Source: Rhodococcus sp. (in: high G+C Gram-positive bacteria) (GTDB lineage: Bacteria; Actinomycetota; Actinomycetes; Mycobacteriales; Mycobacteriaceae). Taken from it: a stretch of DNA of 64,000 nt. Positions 7,728 through 15,620 of this stretch are shown here, in pieces; positions within the stretch are counted from its first letter, which is position 1; every line of letters starts with the position of its first letter. The position numbers and the translations under genes were made by a program. The DNA lies in contig NZ_JAHFVG010000001.1 of the NCBI RefSeq assembly GCF_023264675.1, forward strand, positions 1 to 64,000, read 5' to 3'. The notes below the pieces were generated by a model, which had not been told where the DNA came from, made no database searches, and saw only the letters and a program-made list of their open reading frames with translations.

Positions 7728-8894
7728 CTATACCAACTCCTCCCCCACATATCCGCCTTCGGCTACGCCCCGCGGGATGGCGAACACTGCCGATCCGATC
7801 GGCGTCGTCCACTCGTTGAGCGCATCGTGCTCGTCGAGCCTGCGTTGTACCGGCACGAACTGACTCTCGATATCGCGCTGGTAGGCCGCGAAAATCAGTC
7901 CGGAGTTGCTGGTAGCACCGGCAATCGGAGCTTCGTCGTAGTTGTAGGCGCGCCGGAAGAACCGTTCGCCGTCATGGGTATGACGTGCCCGTGCGATGTG
8001 CGACGCCGGTGAAATCACCGGGACACCGAAGCGGTCGGTGGCGTCGAAGTCGGCCTCGTCGTGCTCGGACACACCTGTCAGCGGTGCACCGGTATCGAGC
8101 GTCCGGCCCACGGCGAATTCTCTTCCACCTCGGTCGAGTTCGTCCCACGTGTCCATCTCGACAGCGATCCGCCGAACGATCATCGACGTACCACCTTCCG
8201 GGTTCCAGACGAGTGCATCGAAATCGAGTGCCGGATCGGGATTCACCGTGCCGTCGACCTGACCCATGAGGTTTCGCATCGTAGTGCCGGCAGATTTCGA
8301 CCCACGGGCGGACCGAAACCCGCGTTGCACCCACCGGATCGACGCCATCGATCGGACGTTCTTGGTGAGCACCCGGAGCGCATGCGCGGCAGGCACCGGA
8401 TCGTCGGCGCAGATCTGAAGCAGCAGATCACCGTCACTCCAGGCACTTTCGAGACGGTCGATACCGAAGGCGGGTAGCGCATCGACCGGCGATTCGACGC
8501 CGGCCGCCTCGAATGCACCGCGCCCGAGGCCGACGGTGATCGTCAGGCCCGCCGGATCGGCGGCCAGTTCAGGCTCGGTGTCGGCCAACGCCGGTGAACC
8601 CTGAGTCAACCGCGCTGCATCCGTCGTCCACATTCGCAGGACTGCCACCACGTCGGCCCGGCGTGCACCCGGCATCAGGTCGAGCCCGACGAATGTGCCG
8701 TGAGCCTGTGGGGGCGTGGAGATTCCAGCTTGATGTTTCCCGTGAAACGGTGTGACGCTGCGTCCGAAGGTCTCGTTCTGCGGATCCCGTGTAACCCCGT
8801 AGGCGATACCCGCGGCACCCAGGGCGGCGACGCCACCTCCGCCGAGGAGGCGTCGCCTACTGATTCCGGACGGACGTGGAATCCGCTCAGCCAC
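7728..8894 (-). CDS. Dyp-type heme peroxidase, Tat-exported
   Basis: Dye-decolorizing peroxidase of 388 residues. The N-terminus carries a twin-arginine signal (SRRRLLGGGGVAALGAAG), so the folded heme enzyme is exported. The family motif GxxDG is present as GQVDG (about residue 208), and the proximal heme region reads SHIARARHTHDG followed by RRAYNY. The family oxidises dyes, phenols or porphyrin/iron substrates with peroxide. The start overlaps the PCu(A)C gene by 8 bp, so it is the last gene of the copper-type operon starting at 11377. Export argues against an encapsulin-cargo role. An EfeB-like function is possible, but no EfeU or EfeO is present. Confidence 0.9.
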   Translation of the reverse strand: MAERIPRPSGISRRRLLGGGGVAALGAAGIAYGVTRDPQNETFGRSVTPFHGKHQAGISTPPQAHGTFVGLDLMPGARRADVVAVLRMWTTDAARLTQGSPALADTEPELAADPAGLTITVGLGRGAFEAAGVESPVDALPAFGIDRLESAWSDGDLLLQICADDPVPAAHALRVLTKNVRSMASIRWVQRGFRSARGSKSAGTTMRNLMGQVDGTVNPDPALDFDALVWNPEGGTSMIVRRIAVEMDTWDELDRGGREFAVGRTLDTGAPLTGVSEHDEADFDATDRFGVPVISPASHIARARHTHDGERFFRRAYNYDEAPIAGATSNSGLIFAAYQRDIESQFVPVQRRLDEHDALNEWTTPIGSAVFAIPRGVAEGGYVGEELV

Positions 8895-9354
8895 CGTAAT
8901 TTTCCTGGGCGCCCGCGAACTCGCGGACCTGCGCGGTGAACGATGTGGTCGATCCGTCCTCCAATGTCAGCGTGATGTCCGCGTCGCTCCCCGGCGTCAA
9001 TGGCGACGACACATCCATCAGCATGAGGTGATCACCGCCTGCCTGCAGGACCTTCGTCTCCTCGCCGGCAACGGCGAATCCACCCTCCTTGGGCTTCATC
9101 ACCATCGAACCGTCTGCACTGGCAACGATTTCGTGTAGTTCCATCATCGGCGATGCCGACGTCTGCGCCGACACCACCCGAATCTGCTCGGTTCCGGTGT
9201 TCTGGATCTCGGCGAATGCCGACGTCATTCCGGTGTCGACGGACTTGATCCAGGCCTCGCGGACGGTCACGGAGTCGGCCTCGGTCTTCGGTGTTTCGGC
9301 GCTGCAACCGGCGAGGAAGAGTGTGGCAAAGACAAGAGCGGCAAACGTTTTCAT
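8887..9354 (-). CDS. PCu(A)C-type copper chaperone lipoprotein
   Basis: Periplasmic/cell-surface copper(I) chaperone of the PCu(A)C (DUF461) family, 155 residues, with a lipoprotein signal (FLAGC). The copper motif is read as MMELHEI (His and Met), then GSMVMKP and GGDHLMLMDV, matching the family's H-M...H-x-M pattern. Such chaperones deliver copper to cytochrome oxidase or take part in copper uptake. The ATG at 9354 overlaps the PepSY stop (ATGA), and its stop overlaps the Dyp start, so all three are translationally coupled. Confidence 0.9.
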   Translation of the reverse strand: MKTFAALVFATLFLAGCSAETPKTEADSVTVREAWIKSVDTGMTSAFAEIQNTGTEQIRVVSAQTSASPMMELHEIVASADGSMVMKPKEGGFAVAGEETKVLQAGGDHLMLMDVSSPLTPGSDADITLTLEDGSTTSFTAQVREFAGAQENYGG

Positions 9355-10748
9355 GAGATCTCCCCCGAGTTTGTGCGAAGACGCAGTCCGAGGACGACGT
9401 CGAGTGCAAGGAATGCGAGCAGACTGATTCCGAGAAGCGGTACATACCAGCCGAGCAGAAGGGTTCCGGCAGCGATCGACACGATCTGCCACTTGGGTAG
9501 CCTGGCGAGCCCTCCGAGCGCGGGCGGGCCTGCGGAGACCGGGCGACGTTGCCACCACATCAGGTATCCGCGAACGATCACGGTCACCAGCGCGGCGGCA
9601 AGCACTGCCAGCGCGATTTGGTTGGCGAGCCCGAAGAGGATCCCCATGTGCAGCGCGATACCCCAGGCCGAAAGCTTTGCCGCCAGAGGCCAATCAGCGA
9701 ACGAGTTGGTGTCGACGACGGAGTTGTTCGCGCCGTCGATCGCGATCGAACTGGTCGAGAGCACCCACGGCTGCCGTGTCTGGTTGACGACGAAGGCGGT
9801 ATCGGCCTCGGTAGGAACACTCACCTCGACCTTGCCGTCGATGCCGTTGGCGCGAGCGGTTCCCAGCACCGAGTCGATTCTCCCGACGTTGGAGGCCAGG
9901 ACATCGTCGACGACGGATTCCATCGATCCCATGCTGTGTCCTGCATGGTCCCCGGACATCGCCGGCGAGTCGCCCGAGATCGACGTCACGGTGGCCGGTG
10001 TCGTCCAACTCAACGCCGTCCGAAGTTCGGTGATGTTGGCGCCCGCATATTTCGACCACGTCAGGCCCGTCGCGGACAGAAAGATCAGCCCGACGGCAAT
10101 CCAGATCCCCACGCCTCCATGCCAATTCCGCGTGCGTGAACGACCCGTCACCGAGCGGTCGACGGTGAGCAGCCTGCCACCGCGCCGGTACCGTCGCACC
10201 CACAGGATCACGCCGCCGAGAGCCACGATCCACATCCAGGACGCGGCAAGTTCGCTGTAGATGCGACCGGGCTCGCCGAGGTGAAGGTGACGGTGGAAGC
10301 CGCTGATCCAGGTCCGTAGCGGCAGTGCGTTGCTACTGCCGTAGACCACCGATTCGCCGACGGACGTCGCTGTCACCGGATCGATGAACACTGCTCGCCG
10401 TTCCGACGCACCGAGTGAAGGATCGGTGAACATCACGCGGGTGGTGTCACCGACTTCGGTGGACGGCCGAACTGCATTCAGCGTCAGATCGGGCAGGACG
10501 GCGCGCGCTGCACCCACCTGTTGGGCGACGGACTTCGTCGGGCCGGTGGAGTCGGTGTGGATCAGATCGGAGTAGACGACGTTCTCGATCGTCGGTGCAA
10601 GGGCATAGAGGCCGCCGGTGAGGGCGGCGACGAGGATGAACGGGGCGATGAGGATGCCCGCGTAGAAGTGGAGCCGCATCACCAGCGAGGGAGCCGGTCT
10701 GGACGTGGGCGGCGAGGTCGAAGACGTGGGTATTTCGGTCGTGGACAT
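9351..10748 (-). CDS. PepSY-associated membrane protein
   Basis: PepSY/PiuB-type membrane protein of 465 residues with an N-terminal helix near residue 30, two helices bracketing the middle, and a C-terminal pair of helices. Conserved histidines typical of the family are present (LHFYAG, GFHRHLHLGEPGR, NWHGGVGIW, LHMGILFGL). A periplasmic loop has a Met/His-rich patch (DHAGHSMGSMES) suited to copper. The family is linked with iron/copper reduction or transport. The ATG at 10748 has a weak ribosome site. The frame is open upstream to an ATG near 10829 inside a leader hairpin. It heads the coupled PepSY/PCu(A)C/Dyp set. Confidence 0.85.
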   Translation of the reverse strand: MSTTEIPTSSTSPPTSRPAPSLVMRLHFYAGILIAPFILVAALTGGLYALAPTIENVVYSDLIHTDSTGPTKSVAQQVGAARAVLPDLTLNAVRPSTEVGDTTRVMFTDPSLGASERRAVFIDPVTATSVGESVVYGSSNALPLRTWISGFHRHLHLGEPGRIYSELAASWMWIVALGGVILWVRRYRRGGRLLTVDRSVTGRSRTRNWHGGVGIWIAVGLIFLSATGLTWSKYAGANITELRTALSWTTPATVTSISGDSPAMSGDHAGHSMGSMESVVDDVLASNVGRIDSVLGTARANGIDGKVEVSVPTEADTAFVVNQTRQPWVLSTSSIAIDGANNSVVDTNSFADWPLAAKLSAWGIALHMGILFGLANQIALAVLAAALVTVIVRGYLMWWQRRPVSAGPPALGGLARLPKWQIVSIAAGTLLLGWYVPLLGISLLAFLALDVVLGLRLRTNSGEIS

Positions 10749-10784
10749 GGGTGTGCTCGATTCGTGTCTGAGGTTGGGTCCACG

Positions 10785-10849
10785 GCCCTGATGACACGAC
10801 AAAGCGCCCCGGAGGGTGCGTGGACGTGCCATCAGGGCTCGAAGCCCTG
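10785..10849 (-). promoter_or_regulatory. Candidate RNA switch/attenuator in leader of PepSY gene
   Basis: In the minus-strand transcript CAGGGCT (10843-10849) can pair with AGCCCTG (10833-10839) across a 3-nt loop just after the upstream stop codon. The same GCCCTGATG (10830-10838) can instead pair with CATCAGGGC (10785-10793). The two hairpins are mutually exclusive. An in-frame ATG lies in the shared arm. This is pairing seen by eye; no known riboswitch class is recognised. Confidence 0.4.
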
Positions 10850-10852
10850 GGA

Positions 10853-11377
10853 CTATGAACTCAGAACCGAAGGTGGACCACGAGTTGCGTTGCCCGACAA
10901 CACGAGCACCCGCAACACCACAGTCGAACGATATTCCGTCTTTCGCGGTCCGCCGTTGTCGAGGACGGGCAGGACGAGTGGAAGCACCGGAAGAATTCTG
11001 CGCAGCACGGACAGTGCATGCTCGTATCCGAGAACCGCACCGCGAACGAGCAACGCGCACACGACGGTTGCCACCGCGTGGGCGGCCAGCATCGTCGGGG
11101 TCGGCGACAACCCGTGGTGGTGTTCGCTCGCAATGGCCAGGACAGCGTGCCCGACGACCTGGCCGACGACGAGTACGGCGATCACCGGAACACGATCACC
11201 GAGGACCGTGACGGCGCCCCCGACCGCGGCGCTCACCACGATCAGCAGCACCAACGCCGATTCACTCGGCATCATCGCTCCGCCGCCGACGCCGTGGGCT
11301 GCGATGCTCAGCGCGCCGGAGGCAGCCCCGACCGACGCGCCACGCATACGCGCGCGCCCGTCGGGCCGGTGAGTCAT
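10853..11377 (-). CDS. Histidine-rich membrane protein
   Basis: Unrecognised membrane protein of 174 residues with about four hydrophobic helices. Histidines sit at helix edges (IAAHGVGG, VVGHAVLAIASEHHHGLS, MLAAHAV), which suggests a metal-handling role given the copper genes that follow. The cytoplasmic C-terminus is basic. The ATG at 11377 has TAGGGT six bases upstream, so the operon probably starts here as a leaderless message. A 104-bp gap with potential alternative hairpins separates it from the PepSY gene. The function is inferred from context only. Confidence 0.7.
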   Translation of the reverse strand: MTHRPDGRARMRGASVGAASGALSIAAHGVGGGAMMPSESALVLLIVVSAAVGGAVTVLGDRVPVIAVLVVGQVVGHAVLAIASEHHHGLSPTPTMLAAHAVATVVCALLVRGAVLGYEHALSVLRRILPVLPLVLPVLDNGGPRKTEYRSTVVLRVLVLSGNATRGPPSVLSS

Positions 11378-11383
11378 GCGGAC

Positions 11384-11389
11384 ACCCTA
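11384..11389 (-). promoter_or_regulatory. Predicted -10 element, leaderless
   Basis: TAGGGT on the minus strand, six bases before the ATG of the His-rich membrane protein. It is the likely start of the copper-type operon. Confidence 0.45.
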
Positions 11390-11399
11390 CTACCGAGCG

Positions 11400-12089
11400 T
11401 CAGAGGATCGACTCGAGTCCCTGGCGTCGATCCTCCGGCGACCGGTGCGGGCAGCTGGTGCACATTCCGGCCACACCGGTTCGGTACAGAAGGCAGCACG
11501 AGCACCGCTGCGTGAACGGCCTGCCGTTCACGTCGACGAATCGCGGCTTCGGCAGCGCGGAGCCCATCTGCCCGATGATCGCGGTGGCGAAGAAGCTGCC
11601 GAGCGATCGGTCACCGAGCGCTGCCCCGACGTCGAGGCAGCGGTTCGCGATGGAGTCCGAGACGATCGCCCACAGCGTTTTTTCCCTCGTCGCCGACACC
11701 TCGGCCAGCGGCTCGATGATCGAGGCCAGGGCGCGCGTCATCGGCTCGATGGCGTCGCCGACGTCCATTGCCTCACCGCCGACCACCCCGAGAACGTCGC
11801 CTTCCGGTCCGACCGAACAGTGGCGTCCCGCCAACCGAGGATCATTGACCTGACCGGTGACCATCGCCGACGCCACCGTCAGAAACACCAGCGTCGAACT
11901 GGTGGAGTACCACCAGAGAGTGCCGACGACCGAGAGATCGGAGCATCCGAAGCGGTGCCCGGTGTCGGCGACCCGCTCGGCCAACCAGGTCGGATCGGTC
12001 AACGTCACGGCGGGCAACTCGAACGGGCCGTCAGTGTAGGACTGCAGGGCAGGCACCCGCGCGACCGTGCGCGCGAGAAGATCAGACAC
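11400..12089 (-). CDS. FhuF-like (2Fe-2S) ferric reductase
   Basis: Protein of 229 residues with the C-terminal cysteine pattern of FhuF-type ferric-siderophore reductases, CSCCLLYRTGVAGMCTSC (about residues 197-214), which binds a [2Fe-2S] cluster with the unusual C-C-x10-C-x2-C spacing. Members release iron from imported siderophores in the cytoplasm. The start GTG 12089 has GGGAGG nine bases upstream and overlaps the FUSC gene stop by 8 bp. No siderophore system adjoins it; a siderophore-type binding protein lies far away at 39.5 kb. Confidence 0.82.
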   Translation of the reverse strand: MSDLLARTVARVPALQSYTDGPFELPAVTLTDPTWLAERVADTGHRFGCSDLSVVGTLWWYSTSSTLVFLTVASAMVTGQVNDPRLAGRHCSVGPEGDVLGVVGGEAMDVGDAIEPMTRALASIIEPLAEVSATREKTLWAIVSDSIANRCLDVGAALGDRSLGSFFATAIIGQMGSALPKPRFVDVNGRPFTQRCSCCLLYRTGVAGMCTSCPHRSPEDRRQGLESIL

Positions 12090-14145
12090 GGGTGAACACC
12101 TCCCCCATCGTGCGGTTCAGGGTGCTGAGGCTTCGTACTGCACTGCGCACCGGGCCTGGCGTGTTGGGAGATTCGAGCATCACGTCGGTCGCCGAGGTCT
12201 CGGTGAGCTTCTCCGGTGGATCGACGCGCTCGCCGGCTAGGGCACGCTTGACGTCGGCAATCGTCCGCTTCGACACCTCGGCGGCTTCTTTCAGCGCCTC
12301 GGCTGTGGCCTCGGACGGCCCCGTCTCCGGTTCGGCACGGGATGCGCCGACGCCTGCCCGGGCGAGCGCGTGCGAGGACCTGTTGCTGACGGTCATGATC
12401 CGCAGCAGACGTTTCGCGCCTCGCCTGGTGCGTGCCGTTGGACCGAGCTCCAGCGGTTTACCCGCCGTCACAAGGTCTTTCAGTGCATTGTCGAGCTTGC
12501 GCATGTCCACGATGAGGTTCGTGTCGCCACCCGGGGCGACGACGGATGCAATGCTCGAGTCGATGATGCCCGTCATCTGGTCCAGATACTCGTCGATCTT
12601 GGCGGTCATCGTCGACCTGGTTCCGGTGGAGAAGATGAAGTATGCCGACGCGATTCCGACGAGACCGCCCGCCGCCGTCTCGTAAATCCGCAGCTCGAGG
12701 ACCTCGATGCTGAAAGTTCCGAGCAAGCCGTAGAGCATCGCGAGCATGACGGTGATGAAGAACGAGAGCAACGCGTAGGCGACGGGCGCGAGATAGAACG
12801 CGAAGAAGACGCAGACGACGAGCAGCACCACCTGCACTGGCTGGTTCGTGCCGACCAGCGCCGACAACACAACTCCGGCAAGCACTCCCGCCATCGTCCC
12901 GACCACTCGGTGACCTGCGCGGGAGAGAATTTCGCCACGCGTCGACGCTCCGGTGAAGACGAGAAATGCCGTCAGGACCGCCCAGTACCAGCGATCCGGT
13001 GAAATGATCTCGCCGAGGATCGTCGCGGCACTCGTTGCGACGGCGACCTGGATGGCAGCCTTCGTGCTCGGACGCAGACCGGTGGGCGCCTCGTCGCTCT
13101 CGGGCTTCGCTTTCGGTTCGGATTCGGTACGAAGCGCGTTGCTGGTGATGTGGTGAATGGCAATGTGCGCCTGCACCGCTCGCATCGCGACGGCGGTAGC
13201 GATGCCGGCCCTCGTGGACGGATCCGATTTGTCGGCAGCGGCCGCAGCGAGCCGTCTCGCCGCACGCAATTGGTCGTCGGACGGGTTGTTCTGCAGGCAG
13301 GACCCCAGTGCGGTGGTGGCCTGCCCCAGCGACTTCGGCCAGGACTTCTCGGGGTCGAGGGCCCACAGTGCACTGACGAGTTGTTCGGTGGCGATCTGCG
13401 CGTCGAAGACTCGGAGCGAGAGGTCGGAATTGGTCACCGACAGGAGCTGTGCAGCATCGTTGCGGTCGAGCCAGTCGTCGATCATCAGCGCCGTCGAGCC
13501 TAGTTTGTCGAGCCTCTTGCGGAGCAGCGGGAGGTTGCGGTCGGTGCGGTTGGAGGCGACCTCGAGTACGTCGATCGACGCAGCGCGAAGTGCTCTGACG
13601 AGTCGGCGCAGTTCCAGACTCGGCCGTTCGGGAAGGATCACCGTGCGGACCAACAGTGAGATCGCCACTCCCACGACGATGGAGACAGCCAGGACGGGAA
13701 GCTGCTGGGGAGTGGCCCGCAGGAACAGTGCGAAGAAGTAACAGATGAACGCAACCATGCCGAGAGCCGTGCCGCGAGGCCCGAACCGGCGCACCCACAC
13801 TGCCGCGAACAACACCACGATGAAACCGACGTCCGCGACTTTCCCGAACTCCGAGAGGACCGCGGACAGCGAGACCGCTGCCGCCGCGGGAAAGACGAGG
13901 AGCAACGTGGTGATCACTCGGCTGCGTTGATCCTTGTCCTTCACCGCTGCCGACGACTGCATCGCGACCACGGTGCCCAGCATCGCGACGGTGATGGGCT
14001 GACCGATCGACCGCGCGCCGGGGATGAGTATCGCGATCGCCAGCACCACCGTGATCGTGGTGGTAGCTGCGCTGCGCAGGCGAAGCCGTCCGGGATCGGA
14101 GACGGACAGAAAGCGAGCTGTCTCCGACAGGAACCGAACTACCAT
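12082..14145 (-). CDS. FUSC-family aromatic/drug exporter
   Basis: Large membrane protein of 687 residues with two blocks of membrane helices (residues about 25-150 and 370-500), each followed by a long cytoplasmic helical region. This is the FUSC/AaeB/YccS architecture of aromatic-acid or fusaric-acid exporters. Motifs include SIGQPITVAMLGTVVAMQSS in the first block and DRWYWAVLTAFLVF in the second, the usual 'W-x-x-L-T' signature. CATAAT six bases before ATG 14145 suggests an internal leaderless promoter at the end of the MFS gene. The gene overlaps the FhuF-like start and follows the MFS stop directly. Confidence 0.85.
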   Translation of the reverse strand: MVVRFLSETARFLSVSDPGRLRLRSAATTTITVVLAIAILIPGARSIGQPITVAMLGTVVAMQSSAAVKDKDQRSRVITTLLLVFPAAAAVSLSAVLSEFGKVADVGFIVVLFAAVWVRRFGPRGTALGMVAFICYFFALFLRATPQQLPVLAVSIVVGVAISLLVRTVILPERPSLELRRLVRALRAASIDVLEVASNRTDRNLPLLRKRLDKLGSTALMIDDWLDRNDAAQLLSVTNSDLSLRVFDAQIATEQLVSALWALDPEKSWPKSLGQATTALGSCLQNNPSDDQLRAARRLAAAAADKSDPSTRAGIATAVAMRAVQAHIAIHHITSNALRTESEPKAKPESDEAPTGLRPSTKAAIQVAVATSAATILGEIISPDRWYWAVLTAFLVFTGASTRGEILSRAGHRVVGTMAGVLAGVVLSALVGTNQPVQVVLLVVCVFFAFYLAPVAYALLSFFITVMLAMLYGLLGTFSIEVLELRIYETAAGGLVGIASAYFIFSTGTRSTMTAKIDEYLDQMTGIIDSSIASVVAPGGDTNLIVDMRKLDNALKDLVTAGKPLELGPTARTRRGAKRLLRIMTVSNRSSHALARAGVGASRAEPETGPSEATAEALKEAAEVSKRTIADVKRALAGERVDPPEKLTETSATDVMLESPNTPGPVRSAVRSLSTLNRTMGEVFTRV

Positions 14146-15525
14146 TCACCGATTATGAGGCCCGGCCGTCGGCGCGGGTGCGATCGGCGCCAATTCGGGT
14201 TGCGGCGAGGGACGTACGCGGCCGAGCCCCAACGCCGAACCCGCCGACAGGACCGCGATCGCGGAGATCACCCACCACGCAGCGGTGAATCCCGCCGTGC
14301 CTGCGACCGAGCCGAGGATGGCAACCAGAGCACTGATACCCGAGACGGTTCCGATCTGGCGGCTCATGTTCACCACGGCGCTGCCGGTTGCGCCCCTGAC
14401 CGCCGGAATGTCGGCCGTAGCCGAGGACAGGATGGTCGGCAACGCCAGCCCGACGCCCGCGCCTGCGACGAGCCACCCCGGCAGGAATGTCGACGCGTAG
14501 GCCGGGTCGGTCGTTACCGACAGCAGCACGAGAATCGAACCGGCAGCCAGCAGCAGACATCCGGCCGCCGCGATCACTCCCGGTCCGACGCGCTTCGAAA
14601 GTCTCTGGCCGAGGTAGCTGAAGAACGGAACCATCACCGGTCCCGGTGCCACCGCGAGGCCCGTCGTCAATGCCGAGTAGCCCCACACCTGCTGCAGCCA
14701 GAAGATGTTGGCCAGCAGCCCTGCGGCGAAGGCAGCACTGAACAACAGCGCCGCGAGGTTCGCCCACGCGAACGTGCGAACTTTCATCAGCGCGGGATCC
14801 ACGAGGGGTGAGGAGTGCTTGCTGTTGTTTCGCCAGAAGGCGACCACGGCGAGCACGGCGACGACGAACGAGGCGATGATGCCGACGCTGCCCCAACCCC
14901 AGTCCGGTCCCTGCACGAGACCGAGAGCGAGGGCTCCGATGCCGAGGGTCAACGCGAGGGCGCCGACGAGGTCCAGCGTGTCGGCCCGCGTACTCGCGAT
15001 GGAGTCGGGGACGAAGCGCAGTGCGAGCACGATCAACGCAACGCCGATGGGAATGTTGATGACGAACACCCACCGCCACGACAGCTCGACCAGAAGTCCG
15101 CCGACCACGGGACCGAATGCGGCAGCGAGTGCTCCGAGCGCCGCCCAGATTCGGACTGCCCCGCCGCGTTTGTCGGCGGGAACCGCGTCGATGAGCAGAC
15201 CGAGGCTCGTCGGTGTGAGCAGGGCTGCGCCGACGGCCTGTAGAACTCGGGCGCCGATGAGTACCTCGAGGGCCGGCGCCGCCGCTGCGAGAACGCTGGC
15301 GACGGTGAACAGCCCGAGGCCCAGCAGAAATCCTCGCTTGCGTCCCACCTTGTCCGACCAGCGTCCGAGCGGAATGAGCAGTGCAGCGAACACGATCGCG
15401 TAGATGTTGAGGATCCAGCTCAGCTCGCCGAGCGTGTGCCCGGGGAACGCGACGCCGATGTCGCCGAAGGCCACGTTGACGACGAACAGATCCAGGCTGG
15501 CGAGGAACGGGGCACCCGCCAGCAC
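14146..15525 (-). CDS. MFS exporter, DHA2 (14-helix) type
   Basis: Drug:proton antiporter-like transporter of about 459 residues. TM1 ends in ASLDLFVVNVAFGDIG (motif D1 of the DHA2 family), followed by GRWSDKVGRKRGFLLG (motif A) and GPVVGGLLVELSWRWVFVIN (motif C region). The start is uncertain. The open frame extends to 15600 but crosses palindrome family A copy 3, so I chose GTG 15525, immediately before TM1, although it has no clear ribosome site. It probably extrudes a hydrophobic compound together with the adjacent FUSC exporter. Confidence 0.86.
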   Translation of the reverse strand: MLAGAPFLASLDLFVVNVAFGDIGVAFPGHTLGELSWILNIYAIVFAALLIPLGRWSDKVGRKRGFLLGLGLFTVASVLAAAAPALEVLIGARVLQAVGAALLTPTSLGLLIDAVPADKRGGAVRIWAALGALAAAFGPVVGGLLVELSWRWVFVINIPIGVALIVLALRFVPDSIASTRADTLDLVGALALTLGIGALALGLVQGPDWGWGSVGIIASFVVAVLAVVAFWRNNSKHSSPLVDPALMKVRTFAWANLAALLFSAAFAAGLLANIFWLQQVWGYSALTTGLAVAPGPVMVPFFSYLGQRLSKRVGPGVIAAAGCLLLAAGSILVLLSVTTDPAYASTFLPGWLVAGAGVGLALPTILSSATADIPAVRGATGSAVVNMSRQIGTVSGISALVAILGSVAGTAGFTAAWWVISAIAVLSAGSALGLGRVRPSPQPELAPIAPAPTAGPHNR

Positions 15526-15561
15526 GGTGAGGAGAATCGAAAACCATACATGCGGTTCCCG

Positions 15562-15607
15562 CCCGTGTGCGCACGGTCGGTCCCCGCCCCGACTACCCAC
15601 ACACGGG
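15562..15607. repeat. Palindrome family A, copy 3 (degenerate)
   Basis: Arms CCCGTGTG...GTCGG (15562-15580) and CCGAC...CACACGGG (15589-15607) pair at both ends with an internal loop. It lies between the stop of the GAF regulator gene and the MFS start on the minus strand, in a terminator position. Confidence 0.65.
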
Positions 15608-15620
15608 TGGCGCAGCCACC

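Noticed and set aside
7728..8894. Dyp peroxidase as encapsulin cargo
   Set aside because: It has a Tat signal peptide and no encapsulin gene nearby, so it is exported.
12458..14149. 563-residue minus-strand frame inside the FUSC gene
   Set aside because: It overlaps the FUSC frame over its whole length, is Arg/Ser-rich shadow sequence and has no domain. FUSC has clear helices and motifs.
14153..15574. 473-residue minus-strand frame inside the MFS gene
   Set aside because: Arg/Gly-rich shadow of the transporter frame with no hydrophobic pattern.
15526..15600. Longer start for the MFS gene at 15600
   Set aside because: The extra codons translate the palindrome family A hairpin, and the peptide has no relation to MFS N-termini.
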